Origin: Imbroritus primus
GTDB taxonomy: Bacteria > Pseudomonadota > Gammaproteobacteria > Burkholderiales > Burkholderiaceae
Length of the DNA: 64,000 nt
NCBI GenBank assembly: GCA_000272025.2
Contig: AKCV02000026.1
Coordinates: 124,001 to 188,000 of the forward strand
Direction: 5' to 3'
In this document: one piece after another, positions 56,403 to 64,000 of the stretch
How the letters are laid out: each line of letters starts with the position of its first letter
Numbering within the stretch: position 1 is the first letter of the stretch
Translations under genes and position numbers: made by a program
The notes under the pieces: generated by a model
What the model saw: the letters and a program-made list of their open reading frames with translations, nothing else
Told to the model about the DNA's origin: nothing
The model's database searches: none

Positions 56403-58016
56403 CTAGTGCTTGATCGTCGACCGCCCGGCCTTGCGATGACTGGGCTGCCGCACGGTCGGCAGCGCCTTGGGCAAGGTATCGGGATAGTCGCGGCTGAAGT
56501 GCAACCCGCGGCTTTCGTGGCGTGACAGCGCGCTGTCGACGATCAGCGACGCGACTTCCACCAGATTGCGCAACTCCAGCAGATCGCGGCTGACCCGGAA
56601 GTTGGCGTAGTACTCGGCAATCTCTTCGCGCAGCAGATGGATGCGGTGCTGTGCCCGTTCCAGGCGCTTGTTGGTGCGTACGATGCCGACGTAGTTCCAC
56701 ATCATGCGGCGCAACTCGTCCCAGTTGTGCGAGACCACCACCTCTTCATCCGGATCGCTGACACGGCTTTCATCCCACGCCGGCAACGTGATGTCGGGGC
56801 ACGCCTCGGGCGGATGCGCAAGGATATCGTGGGCTGCGGCGCGGCCGATCACCATGCATTCCAGCAATGAGTTGCTGGCGAGGCGATTGGCGCCATGCAG
56901 CCCGGTATAGGCGGTTTCGCCCACCGCGTAGAGGTGGCCGATGTCGGTGCGGCCCAGTGTGTCGGTAATGATGCCGCCGCAGGTGTAGTGCGCTGCCGGT
57001 ACCACCGGGATAGGCTGGCGCGTGATGTCGATGCCCAGTTCCAGGCAGCGGGCGTAGATCGTGGGGAAGTGTTCCTTCAGGAACTCCGGCGGCTGGTGGG
57101 TGATATCCAGCAACACACAGTCCAGGCCGCGCTTCTTGATCTCGAAGTCGATGGCGCGGGCGACGATGTCGCGCGGCGCCAGCTCCGCGCGCGGATCATG
57201 CGCCGGCATGAAGCGCGTGCCGTCCGGCAGCTTCAGCAGGCCACCTTCGCCGCGTACTGCTTCCGAAATCAGGAACGACTTGGCAAACGGGTGATAGAGA
57301 CAGGTCGGGTGGAACTGGATGAATTCCATGTTGGCCACGCGGCAGCCGGCGCGCCACGCCATTGCCGTGCCATCGCCGGTCGCGGTGTCCGGGTTGGTGG
57401 TGTACAGGTACACCTTGCCCGCGCCGCCCGTGGCGAGCACCGTCTGGCTGGCCGTGATGGTGATCACTTCCTCGTTTGCATCGTCCAGCACGTACAGCCC
57501 GTAGCACTGGTTGCCCGGCAGGCCTAGCTTGGCGGAGGTGATCAGGTCGACTGCGAAATGCTGCTCCAGCAATGTGATGTTCGGGTGCTGGCGTACCTTC
57601 TCGATGAGGGTCGATACCACGGCATGCCCGGTGGCATCGGCTGCGTGGATGATGCGGCGGTGGCTATGTCCACCTTCCCGCGTGAGATGGAAGCCCAGTT
57701 CCGCCTGGGTATCGGGCGTGAAGGGCACGCCCAGTTCGATCAGCCACTCGATGGCCTCGCGTGCGTGCTCCACGATGTAGCGCGTGGCGGCTTCATCGCA
57801 CAGCCCGGCGCCGGCCGTCAAGGTGTCGTCGATATGGTTGGCGTGGCTGTCGCTGGAATCGAGCACGGCGGCGATCCCGCCCTGGGCCCAGTCGCTAGCC
57901 CCTTCCGACAACGTACGCTTGCTGATGATGGCAACCTTGCGGGTCGCGGCGAGTTGCAGGGCAACGGTCAGTCCGGCCAGGCCGCTGCCGACGATGGCCA
58001 CATCGAAATTCATCAT
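56403..58016 (-). CDS. nadB: L-aspartate oxidase
   Basis: FAD enzyme oxidising aspartate to iminoaspartate, the first step of NAD synthesis. The 537-residue protein has the FAD site [43 protein letters not shown] and [15 protein letters not shown]. The [21 protein letters not shown] region is split only by small insertions relative to the family. A succinate-dehydrogenase-like C-terminal helical domain ends in a basic tail. ATG codons at 58016 and 58013 are both possible. Confidence 0.96.
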   Translation of the reverse strand: MMNFDVAIVGSGLAGLTVALQLAATRKVAIISKRTLSEGASDWAQGGIAAVLDSSDSHANHIDDTLTAGAGLCDEAATRYIVEHAREAIEWLIELGVPFTPDTQAELGFHLTREGGHSHRRIIHAADATGHAVVSTLIEKVRQHPNITLLEQHFAVDLITSAKLGLPGNQCYGLYVLDDANEEVITITASQTVLATGGAGKVYLYTTNPDTATGDGTAMAWRAGCRVANMEFIQFHPTCLYHPFAKSFLISEAVRGEGGLLKLPDGTRFMPAHDPRAELAPRDIVARAIDFEIKKRGLDCVLLDITHQPPEFLKEHFPTIYARCLELGIDITRQPIPVVPAAHYTCGGIITDTLGRTDIGHLYAVGETAYTGLHGANRLASNSLLECMVIGRAAAHDILAHPPEACPDITLPAWDESRVSDPDEEVVVSHNWDELRRMMWNYVGIVRTNKRLERAQHRIHLLREEIAEYYANFRVSRDLLELRNLVEVASLIVDSALSRHESRGLHFSRDYPDTLPKALPTVRQPSHRKAGRSTIKH

Positions 58017-58209
58017 GTCTGGATGGGCCGTGTGCGCAGGCCCGTATTAGGCGGGTTGATTCAGTCTCCAGGCCGCACTGTGGCTGGCCAGCGGGGTTCA
58101 GTGTAACTCAGGATGGGCCGGTTGCGCATCTGCGCGGTGTCTGCAGGTCGCACGTCCTCACGGATGAACCCGATCATTTCCCGGCATGCGACGTAGAAGG
58201 GGTCGCCGC

Positions 58210-58479
58210 TCAATCGCAGTTCTGCAGCTCGAAGATCGCAAAGCCAATGCGGTTGATTTCCGCCTCGACCGAGGGCGAGGCAAATCCCGCATGGCAGAAG
58301 CGGCACTCCTGGGCCTGCAGGGTATCGGCGGGGATGCCTTTCGCCCTGAGGTAGCGGTGTGCATGCGTGAGCACGGCATCCTTGTTCCGGTCCGGCTCCT
58401 GGTCGCGCACGACGATGTCGAAATGCATCATGCGTCCGTCGGGCCGCAGAACATGGGTGTCAAAGACGGCAATGTTCAT
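58210..58479 (-). CDS. DUF2024 family protein
   Basis: An 89-residue protein matching the small DUF2024 family: MNIAVFDTHVLRPDGRMMHF at the N-terminus, a His/Arg-rich middle and a C-terminal ECRFCHAGFAS with C-x2-C-H, followed by IGFAIFELQNC. The cysteine/histidine cluster could bind metal, but the role is unknown. It is the last chromosomal-type gene before the conjugative element. Confidence 0.8.
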   Translation of the reverse strand: MNIAVFDTHVLRPDGRMMHFDIVVRDQEPDRNKDAVLTHAHRYLRAKGIPADTLQAQECRFCHAGFASPSVEAEINRIGFAIFELQNCD

Positions 58480-58929
58480 CTGGCGTTTCCTCTACAGCAG
58501 ACCTGTAGATGGTATGCGATGTGCGGGGGGCTTGCCTCGCGACGGCCGGGATGCCTGGTGTGACTTTCCGGCGGGCGGGTTGGTCGGCCTCCGGTTTGGT
58601 GCCCACGAGAGCCGTGGCATTAAAGGGGTCGTGCGATTGGCAGCAGAGTGGCCTGCTACCGGTTAGCAAACAGGGGCAACAAGCGGTTGCTAACAAACAG
58701 CGGTCACAAAACGGTGGTGACAAACAGCAGGCAACAAAAAAGTGCCGGCGTCAAGTCTTTCGTGCAAACCACGCGAGGCTTGAAACCGTATATGGGTCAA
58801 TAGGTTAGCTCTTTTCGGGGCTGCGGCGCAGGATTGCGGCTTGGTGGGCTAGGTGCCACATAAGAGCGTCGAGAGGGAAAGCCGGATCGCACTTGGTCGT
58901 GCTGGATTGCCGAGTAACGGCGGGCTTGT
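58480..58929. other. intergenic region next to the conjugative element
   Basis: 450 bp with no supported gene. Its middle (58660-58745) is unusual: the inverted repeat GTTAGCAA (58662-58669) / TTGCTAAC (58687-58694) is followed by several short, degenerate ACAAACAGC-like units ending in an A-run. The rest shows no pattern I can name. Confidence 0.5.
58662..58694. repeat. 8-bp inverted repeat near the ICE end
   Basis: GTTAGCAA and TTGCTAAC are perfect inverted copies with a 17-nt spacer. Their resemblance to recombinase arm or core sites is suggestive only. Confidence 0.35.
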
Positions 58930-58937
58930 TTTTTCAT
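58930..58937. other. candidate ICE attachment core (att)
   Basis: TTTTTCAT, the 8-bp sequence described at the ends of Tn4371-family ICEs, lies exactly between the last chromosomal gene (DUF2024) and the first element gene (DUF2274). The matching copy at the other end lies outside the window. Confidence 0.6.
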
Positions 58938-58972
58938 CATAGCCCAAGTGGCTTCGCAGCATCCAGAATGAA

Positions 58973-59000
58973 GAACGCGCAGCTCAGGGGCTGCGCGTTC
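58973..59000 (-). terminator. hairpin at the end of the trb operon
   Basis: Perfect 10-bp stem GAACGCGCAG/CTGCGCGTTC (58973-58982 with 58991-59000), 31 bp past the DUF2274 stop. No strong T-tract; likely end of the trb transcript. Confidence 0.5.
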
Positions 59001-59031
59001 GATGGATGCCGTTGGATGGTGTGCAACGTCA

Positions 59032-59280
59032 TCATGTCGGCTTCAATGGCGTGCCGCCCCGTGTCTCAGTGCCCTTCCTGAATCCCCGATCCCCCGCCAT
59101 GAACGCCTCCAGCATGTGCGGGATCAGCGTCGAGGCGTCGACCGCCTCGCCGTAGGTCTGCGCATGTAGCGCGGCATAGCGGTCAAGGTCAGCTTTGAGG
59201 CTGGCCGGACATGCGAAGGTCAGCTTCGTGGACTCCAGTTTGGGAAGCGGCCCCAGCCGCAATTTCTTCGCCGTGCTCAT
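59032..59280 (-). CDS. DUF2274 family protein
   Basis: An 82-residue protein beginning MSTAKKLRLGPLPKLESTKL, the DUF2274 pattern found directly after trbI in Tn4371-like elements. The core FACPASLKADLDRYAALHAQ resembles a ribbon-helix-helix DNA-binding protein, so a regulatory role is possible but unproven. The ATG at 59280 overlaps the trbI stop (ATGA); the longer frame to 59568 is inside trbI. Confidence 0.85.
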   Translation of the reverse strand: MSTAKKLRLGPLPKLESTKLTFACPASLKADLDRYAALHAQTYGEAVDASTLIPHMLEAFMAGDRGFRKGTETRGGTPLKPT

Positions 59281-60545
59281 CGCATCGCTCCCCGGTTGAA
59301 AAACATCGGCTGGTACGGACGCAGCACCAGATCGCGGTTGACGATGATCCGCACCGGCAAGCCCGGCCGCTCGGTCAGCGTCGGCTGGATGTTCATGTTG
59401 CGCCGGGTCATTTCCTGGCCCACCTGATTCACGCTGTCCTGCAGACTGCCTTGCCCGGCGATGATGACCCGGTTGCCGTCTTGCCGGTTCTGCGGCGCGG
59501 CCAACTCGGCGCCCACGCCCAGCAGCGTGGTCAGCGCCGCACCCGCAAAGGCACGATCCCAGTGCCAATCGACGCCATCTTCCAGTCCGGCGTAACCGGC
59601 AGGGTCAGTGCCCGCGAGGTTGTCGAGCTTCAGCGAAGACGTGTCCGGTAGGATGATGCGGTTCCACACCACCTGCACGCGGCTCTGCCCGTAGCTCACC
59701 TGGCTGTTGTACTTGCCCAGGATGCGCGAGCCCTGCGGGATCAGCAGGAACTTGCCCGTGGCCGTGTCGTAGACCGGCTCCGTTACCGTGGCGATCACGT
59801 CGCCCGGCAAGTCCGACTTGATGCCCGTCACCAGCGCTCCGGCGATCACCGTTCCCGCCATGACCTGATACGGCGAGGACGGCATTTGCAGATTGCCGGA
59901 ATTGCGGGTTTCCGTAGAGCCGCCTTTCAGGAAAGCCTCTTTCTGGTCTTGCCGGTTCTGCACGGCGGTCGGGTCGGAAGGCTGCGCTGCTGTCGAGGCC
60001 GGCCCGGCGGCCAGCGGGTCGAAGCCGGCCAAGGCGCTGCCAGGTGCAGCCGCAGCGGCTTGCGCCGTGACCGGCGCGGTGGCCTTGCCTTGGTTGCCCG
60101 AGCGGAAGAACACCGATGAACCCGCCGCCGCGTCAGCCTCCTTGCGTCGCGCATCCTCCGGGTCGTGGCCCGGTGGCGCATACGTCGGCGTCACCGGCTG
60201 CTGCGACTTCACGATGGCCGGGCCGAGATCGCCCGGCAGCGGTGGCCCCAGCTCGGGCACCTTCGGCGGCAGCTTGGAATAGTCCGAAGGCAGGCCGTCC
60301 AGCCCTTCGGACTTCGAGACGCGATCCACGTTGTACAGCTCGGTCTGCTCGCCCGCTCCGCGCCGATGCGGCTGCAACGACCAGATCGTGGCCCCGAGCA
60401 CGGCGACCGACAGGCCGCCCGTGAGGATGGCCAAGGTGCGCCGATTCAGGCGCGTGACCGGGCGCGGCTGGGCGCGCAGCGCCACCGCTTCGGGCGCCAC
60501 CTTGCCCGTCTGCGGTGCAAGATCAGGGGAATCGTCCTGGCTCAT
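59277..60545 (-). CDS. trbI: conjugal transfer protein TrbI (VirB10-like)
   Basis: Inner-to-outer membrane core component of the mating-channel type IV secretion system. The 422-residue protein has a cytoplasmic N-terminus, one membrane helix (about 35-57) and a Pro-rich periplasmic stretch with several PP runs. The VirB10/TrbI C-terminal domain follows (YQVMAGTVIAGALVTGIKSD, IPQGSRILGKYNSQVSYGQS and AGYAGLEDGVDWHW). It sits 2 bp after trbG. Confidence 0.95.
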   Translation of the reverse strand: MSQDDSPDLAPQTGKVAPEAVALRAQPRPVTRLNRRTLAILTGGLSVAVLGATIWSLQPHRRGAGEQTELYNVDRVSKSEGLDGLPSDYSKLPPKVPELGPPLPGDLGPAIVKSQQPVTPTYAPPGHDPEDARRKEADAAAGSSVFFRSGNQGKATAPVTAQAAAAAPGSALAGFDPLAAGPASTAAQPSDPTAVQNRQDQKEAFLKGGSTETRNSGNLQMPSSPYQVMAGTVIAGALVTGIKSDLPGDVIATVTEPVYDTATGKFLLIPQGSRILGKYNSQVSYGQSRVQVVWNRIILPDTSSLKLDNLAGTDPAGYAGLEDGVDWHWDRAFAGAALTTLLGVGAELAAPQNRQDGNRVIIAGQGSLQDSVNQVGQEMTRRNMNIQPTLTERPGLPVRIIVNRDLVLRPYQPMFFNRGAMR

Positions 60546-60547
60546 GG

Positions 60548-61540
60548 TCAGTTCCTTCGCGTGCCGTCCGTGCGCTCGATCCGCACCACGTCGCCCTTGT
60601 CCCCGCCCAGGCGCAGCTCGGCCGCGCCGAACAGCCGATCCACGATGTAGTACGGCGAGCGAAAACGGTAGTTCACCAGTTGCCCGTCGCCCTGCACACC
60701 GATCACGAACAGTGGCGGCAGCTCGCCCTGGGCGATGCCCGGCGGAAACTGGATGTAGACCTTCTCGCCGTCATCGAAGGCGCGCAGCGGCTTCCACGGC
60801 GGATTGCTGCCGCTGACCGCGTAGCGAAAGCGGATCTTCTCCAGCGACAGGCCCGCATCGACCGGCGCGGCGGCACTGGCCGCCTGCGACTCGCGCTGCA
60901 AAGCCAGCATCTTGTCCTTCGGGTACTCCCAGGACACCGATGCCATCCAGGTCTTCTCGGTCGAGGTCAATTCCAGCAGGTACGTCCTGCGGCTGGTCGT
61001 GATGACCAGATTGGTCTTGAGGCCCGAGCGGATCGGCTTGACCATCACATTGACGCGCAAGGCATCACCGCTGCCGCTCGATGCGTCTCCGACGATCCAG
61101 CGCACCGTATCGCCCGCCGCCACCGTCACCAGTTCCTCGCCCGGCTGGAGCGCGATCACGGTCACACGGCCCACGGCCGCATAGACCTGGTACAGCGCGC
61201 CATCGGTGAAGGGCCACACCTGAATCGCGTTGACGTAGCCTTCGCGCGTGGGCGCAATGCGCGCCTCGGCATTGGCGCGCGAAACGCGCACGGTTTCATC
61301 GGCGGGCTCTGCGGCGGGCTTGGCGTCCGGGATGGGTTTCATCTGCGCCGGCATTGGCAGCACCTCGGGCAGAGCCACGACTTCGACCGGCTTCGGCGCC
61401 TCGGGCAGCGGCTGGGCCTGCACCGGCTCATCGAGCGAGATCGACGGCGGCGGCTTGCCCTGCGTGGCGCAGCCGGAGAACAGCACGGTCGAAGCCAACA
61501 ACATCACCGGCAAGGCGGATTTACGGAAAAGATCATTCAT
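60548..61540 (-). CDS. trbG: conjugal transfer protein TrbG (VirB9-like)
   Basis: Outer-membrane-associated component of the conjugation channel core. The 330-residue protein has a lipoprotein-type signal with the lipobox LFSGC (Cys24), a Pro-rich linker and the VirB9/CagX domain. That domain includes RANAEARIAPTREGYVNAIQ, the ALQPGEELVTVAAGDTVRW stretch and a late GQLVNYRFRSPYYIVDRLFG. It overlaps trbF by 4 bp (ATGA). Confidence 0.95.
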   Translation of the reverse strand: MNDLFRKSALPVMLLASTVLFSGCATQGKPPPSISLDEPVQAQPLPEAPKPVEVVALPEVLPMPAQMKPIPDAKPAAEPADETVRVSRANAEARIAPTREGYVNAIQVWPFTDGALYQVYAAVGRVTVIALQPGEELVTVAAGDTVRWIVGDASSGSGDALRVNVMVKPIRSGLKTNLVITTSRRTYLLELTSTEKTWMASVSWEYPKDKMLALQRESQAASAAAPVDAGLSLEKIRFRYAVSGSNPPWKPLRAFDDGEKVYIQFPPGIAQGELPPLFVIGVQGDGQLVNYRFRSPYYIVDRLFGAAELRLGGDKGDVVRIERTDGTRRN

Positions 61541-62241
61541 GGTTTTGCTCCTTCATTCGCTTCCAGTTCGCGGCTCCACGACAGCCCGTTGACGTAGATG
61601 CCCAGGGGGTTCTTGCGCACGCGCTGCTCGGTGCGCGGCGTCTGCTGCACGATGGACACCACGGCGTTCCAGCGTTCAGTGCGATCCAGCGCACCGTTGA
61701 CGAAGCGCGTCTCCGTCCAGCGCACGTTGAAAGACGTGTCGCTGGCGCGGGTCACGCTGGACACCTGCACCGTCACTGACTCCTTGCCGATGCGCGCGAA
61801 CGGATCGTTCACGCGGGCGTACTCGTTGAGCACCACGGCGCCCTTGTCAGTGGTGTAGTCGTAGGCATCCAGCCAGTTCTGCCGCACCACGATGGGGTCG
61901 ATGGACAGCGAGCGCACCAGGCCGATGAAGCGGCCCAGGTGATAGGCCACCTGGGCATCGCTGGGCCGATACGGCGTAGCGGCTTCACCGACCGCGCGCA
62001 CCTGGCCCGCGTTGTCCACCTCGATAACGTAGGGCGTGACGATGGACTGCGCCGAGCGCCAGACCAGCCCGCCCGCCATCAGCACGGCCAACGTGAGGCA
62101 GCCAAAGGCCATGAAGCGCCAGTTCTTGGCCTGCACGCGGGCCGAGCCGATACGGTCGTCCCAGACCTGCGCGGCGGATTGGTAGGGGGTGGCAGGCTGC
62201 GGCGTATCGGCGTAGCGCACCTGCGGTCTTTTGAATCGCAT
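61537..62241 (-). CDS. trbF: conjugal transfer protein TrbF (VirB8-like)
   Basis: Bitopic inner-membrane protein of the mating channel. The 234-residue protein has a cytoplasmic N-terminus (about 1-42), a membrane helix (about 43-63) and a periplasmic VirB8-type domain with SIDPIVVRQNWLDAYDYTTD and the final NPLGIYVNGLSWSREL. 18 bp separate it from trbL. Confidence 0.94.
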   Translation of the reverse strand: MRFKRPQVRYADTPQPATPYQSAAQVWDDRIGSARVQAKNWRFMAFGCLTLAVLMAGGLVWRSAQSIVTPYVIEVDNAGQVRAVGEAATPYRPSDAQVAYHLGRFIGLVRSLSIDPIVVRQNWLDAYDYTTDKGAVVLNEYARVNDPFARIGKESVTVQVSSVTRASDTSFNVRWTETRFVNGALDRTERWNAVVSIVQQTPRTEQRVRKNPLGIYVNGLSWSRELEANEGAKP

Positions 62242-62259
62242 GAGGGTTCTCCTTGAAGA

Positions 62260-63624
62260 TCAGGAATCGGAATCACGCAGGCTTGGCCCCTGGCTGGAGC
62301 TGCCGCCGTCGCCGCCGCGCAGCGTGTGGGCGGCGGTCGTGGCGGCATGGGTGAGCTGCTGCCTGCGGTGCAGGCGCTTGGCCCAAGCGGGTTGTGCGGT
62401 GGATGGGGCTGTGACGGGAGATTCGCTCGCAGCCCGTGCGGCACTGTCCCCCGACGCCGATCCGGCGTCATCAGGCCGGAAGGCGGCGGCGACGCGCTCC
62501 TTCATCGAGCGTGCGCCTTGGGCCACCTTCTGCCCGGCTACCTGCGCGCCAGTCTTGGCGACATTGCCCACACCGGCGGCGGCGCCCTGGAGGCCGCCAC
62601 CGGCCGAAGCGGAGCCCGCCTGATAGGCCGACTTGGCGCTGCTGGCGGTCGATGCCATCGAACGGGCGCCACTGACCCCTGCTTTGGCGGCTGCGGGCGC
62701 CATACGCGCTCCGGCCGCCACGGCGCCGCCGACACCCGTAGCAGCAGCGCCGACCGCAACGGCGGTTCCGGCTGCGCCGATGGCAGCACCGGCCATCGCG
62801 CCCGCGCCAAGCTGCGGGCCGCCGGACACCAGCCCGGTCGCAATGCCCGGCCCGAAGATGCCCAGGGCCAGCATGGACAGCGAGACCAGCATGATGACCA
62901 GCGCCCGGTCGATCGAAGGCTCCGAACCTGCCGGGATGTTGAACTCGGAGAACAGCCCCGAGCCGATACCGACGATGACGGCCAGTACCAGCACCTTGAT
63001 GCCCGACGACACCACGTTGCCCAAGACCTTCTCGGCCAGGAATGCCGTCTTGTTCCAGAGGGCGAACGGCACCAGCACGAAGCCCGCCAGCGTGGTCAGC
63101 TTGAACTCGATCAGCGTCACGAAAAGCTGCACCGCCAGCACGAAGAAGCTGACGATGACCACCATCCATGCGAAGAACAGCACGACGATGGGCATGATGT
63201 GAATGAACACCTCGGGGAAGCCCGCCATCTCCTTGATCTGCTCAAGAATGGGCGCCCCGGCGTCGATGCCCACTTTGGCGAGCCGTCCCGGCTGCAAGAA
63301 GTTACCCATGCTCAGGGTCGAGCCGCTGGCCGTCAGGCCCAGCCCGGCGAACGAGCGGAACACGATGCTCGCCAAGGTGTTGAAGTTGCCGATGATGTAG
63401 GCGAAGGCACCGACGTACAGCACCTTGCGGATCAGCTTGGCGATCACGTCCTCGCCCTGGCCGCTGGCATGGCTCATGGCCCAGAACAGCCCGGCGAGCG
63501 TCATGTCGATGACGATCAGCGTGGCTGTGAGGAACGCCACCTCCCCGTGCAGCAGGCCGAAGCCCGAGTCGATGTAGCGCGAGAACACATCGAGGAAGCG
63601 ATCAATGATCGAAATGTCATTCAT
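62260..63624 (-). CDS. trbL: conjugal transfer protein TrbL (VirB6-like)
   Basis: Polytopic inner-membrane channel component. The 454-residue protein has about six membrane segments in residues 20-270 (for example FLTATLIVIDMTLAGLFWAM, FAWMVVIVSFFVLAVQLFVT and LVIMLVSLSMLALGIFGPGI). A long Ala/Gly/Ser-rich low-complexity C-terminal tail (about 270-454) follows, typical of TrbL of this family. It overlaps trbK by 4 bp. Confidence 0.94.
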   Translation of the reverse strand: MNDISIIDRFLDVFSRYIDSGFGLLHGEVAFLTATLIVIDMTLAGLFWAMSHASGQGEDVIAKLIRKVLYVGAFAYIIGNFNTLASIVFRSFAGLGLTASGSTLSMGNFLQPGRLAKVGIDAGAPILEQIKEMAGFPEVFIHIMPIVVLFFAWMVVIVSFFVLAVQLFVTLIEFKLTTLAGFVLVPFALWNKTAFLAEKVLGNVVSSGIKVLVLAVIVGIGSGLFSEFNIPAGSEPSIDRALVIMLVSLSMLALGIFGPGIATGLVSGGPQLGAGAMAGAAIGAAGTAVAVGAAATGVGGAVAAGARMAPAAAKAGVSGARSMASTASSAKSAYQAGSASAGGGLQGAAAGVGNVAKTGAQVAGQKVAQGARSMKERVAAAFRPDDAGSASGDSAARAASESPVTAPSTAQPAWAKRLHRRQQLTHAATTAAHTLRGGDGGSSSQGPSLRDSDS

Positions 63625-63944
63625 GGCGAGTCCTCCTGCCCCGGCAAGGCCGCTGCCACCGCCTCGCCGTCTTCGGTGGGTTCATCGAAGCTGGCCGGAA
63701 TCGGCGGCAATTCGGCCAGCGTCCGGTACTCATCAGGCCCGGCCTTGCCGGAGAAAAAGCGGCGCAGGTCGGCCTTGACCACCTGCGCGCATAACGCGCC
63801 GTCGAGCTGACCCGCGCGGCATTGCTCCTTGAGCAAGCGCAGCCGCGCCGGATGGGCCGAGAGTGCATCGACCGAAGGCACCTCCTGCTGGCCGCAACCG
63901 GCCAGCAAGAGCACGAGACCGCAGAAAGCAGGCGCGCGGGTCAT
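63621..63944 (-). CDS. trbK: TrbK-like lipoprotein (probable entry-exclusion protein)
   Basis: A 107-residue protein with a lipoprotein signal: the LVLLLAGC lipobox puts the acylated Cys at about 17. The mature part is acidic with two cysteines (LLKEQCRAG, GALCAQVV), the pattern of small TrbK lipoproteins between trbJ and trbL that block redundant mating. The ATG at 63944 has AGGTG upstream; a GTG at 63959 overlapping the trbJ stop is the alternative. Assigned by position, signal and composition. Confidence 0.75.
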   Translation of the reverse strand: MTRAPAFCGLVLLLAGCGQQEVPSVDALSAHPARLRLLKEQCRAGQLDGALCAQVVKADLRRFFSGKAGPDEYRTLAELPPIPASFDEPTEDGEAVAAALPGQEDSP

Positions 63945-63955
63945 GGCAACACCTG

Positions 63956-64000
63956 TCACCGGCCGTAGAAATCGACGGTCTGCGGCGTGTACGGCGTACC
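63956..64000 (-). CDS. trbJ: TrbJ, C-terminal end (partial, runs off the window)
   Basis: The last 14 codons of a minus-strand gene reading GTPYTPQTVDFYGR then stop, cut by the window edge. Synteny (trbJ-trbK-trbL-trbF-trbG-trbI in Tn4371-like elements) identifies it as trbJ, a VirB5-like periplasmic pilus component; the fragment alone would not. Confidence 0.6.
   Translation of the reverse strand, partial: GTPYTPQTVDFYGR

Larger units (their letters stand above)
58930..64000. mobile_element. end of a Tn4371-family integrative and conjugative element
   Basis: From the candidate att core rightwards the genes are DUF2274, trbI, trbG, trbF, trbL, trbK and the end of trbJ, all on the minus strand. 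This is the order (reversed) of the conserved transfer module at the right end of Tn4371-like ICEs common in Ralstonia, Cupriavidus and Delftia. The element continues beyond base 64000. The integrase, replication/maintenance genes and any cargo are out of view. Confidence 0.8.

Noticed and set aside
58660-58745. CRISPR array
   Set aside because: Units are short, degenerate and lack spacers of regular length; no cas gene is present.

Overview
The window reads as a chromosome segment of a high-GC betaproteobacterium of the order Burkholderiales, probably Burkholderiaceae near Cupriavidus/Ralstonia. This rests on the gene order adk-kdsB-Trm112-lpxK-exbD-exbB-xseA-sodB, on several Bug/TctC-type solute receptors, on the icd and cspA-clpS-clpA groups, and on a Tn4371-type conjugation module at the right end. 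The genus is inferred from synteny and protein style, not from a database match.

Layout. (1) 1-4374: minus-strand core genes for nucleotide balance (adk), KDO and lipid A synthesis (kdsB, lpxK) and an ExbB/ExbD energiser. (2) 4375-7995: tctA and tctB with a divergent marR gene, set between exbB and xseA. This block is flanked by two 112-bp imperfect direct repeats. (3) 7996-15405: xseA, sodB, a chemotaxis receptor with a sigma-28-like promoter, a DUF192 protein, a small Lys-rich exported protein, an RluE-type pseudouridine synthase and icd. (4) 15411-17954: a compositionally different 2.4-kb block of unrecognised small genes between two near-identical 69-bp copies of the icd terminator. (5) 17998-24976: an SNase-like gene, a Bug receptor, and the SOS mutagenesis operon imuA-imuB-dnaE2 behind a LexA box. 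(6) 25155-28784: molybdate uptake operon modA-modB-modC-nifQ-like-modE behind a ModE-like operator. (7) 29105-36202: a malonate decarboxylase operon headed by a Bug receptor (mdcA-C-D-E-G-B-H). (8) 36286-58479: core genes cspA, clpS-clpA, dut, coaBC, lspA, ileS, ribF, a sensor kinase and response regulator pair, purN, an RsmB-like methyltransferase, an MscS channel, a fatty acid desaturase, nadA-nadC, nadB and a DUF2024 gene. (9) 58930-64000: the end of an integrative conjugative element: a candidate TTTTTCAT attachment core, a DUF2274 gene, and trbI-trbG-trbF-trbL-trbK plus the 3' end of trbJ.

How the genes work together. The mod operon would supply molybdenum and sense it through ModE. The mdc operon encodes the subunits and the prosthetic-group maturation enzymes for breaking malonate down to acetate and CO2. 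imuABC is an inducible translesion synthesis set. nadA, nadB and nadC make the de novo NAD pathway. ileS-lspA form a translation and lipoprotein-processing pair. The trb genes encode part of a type IV secretion mating channel. No rRNA, tRNA, CRISPR array or transposase was recognised.

The most unusual structures are the two repeat-flanked insertions (tct block; icd downstream block), the ICE boundary, and a NifQ-like protein in the mod operon that lacks the first cysteine of the family motif.
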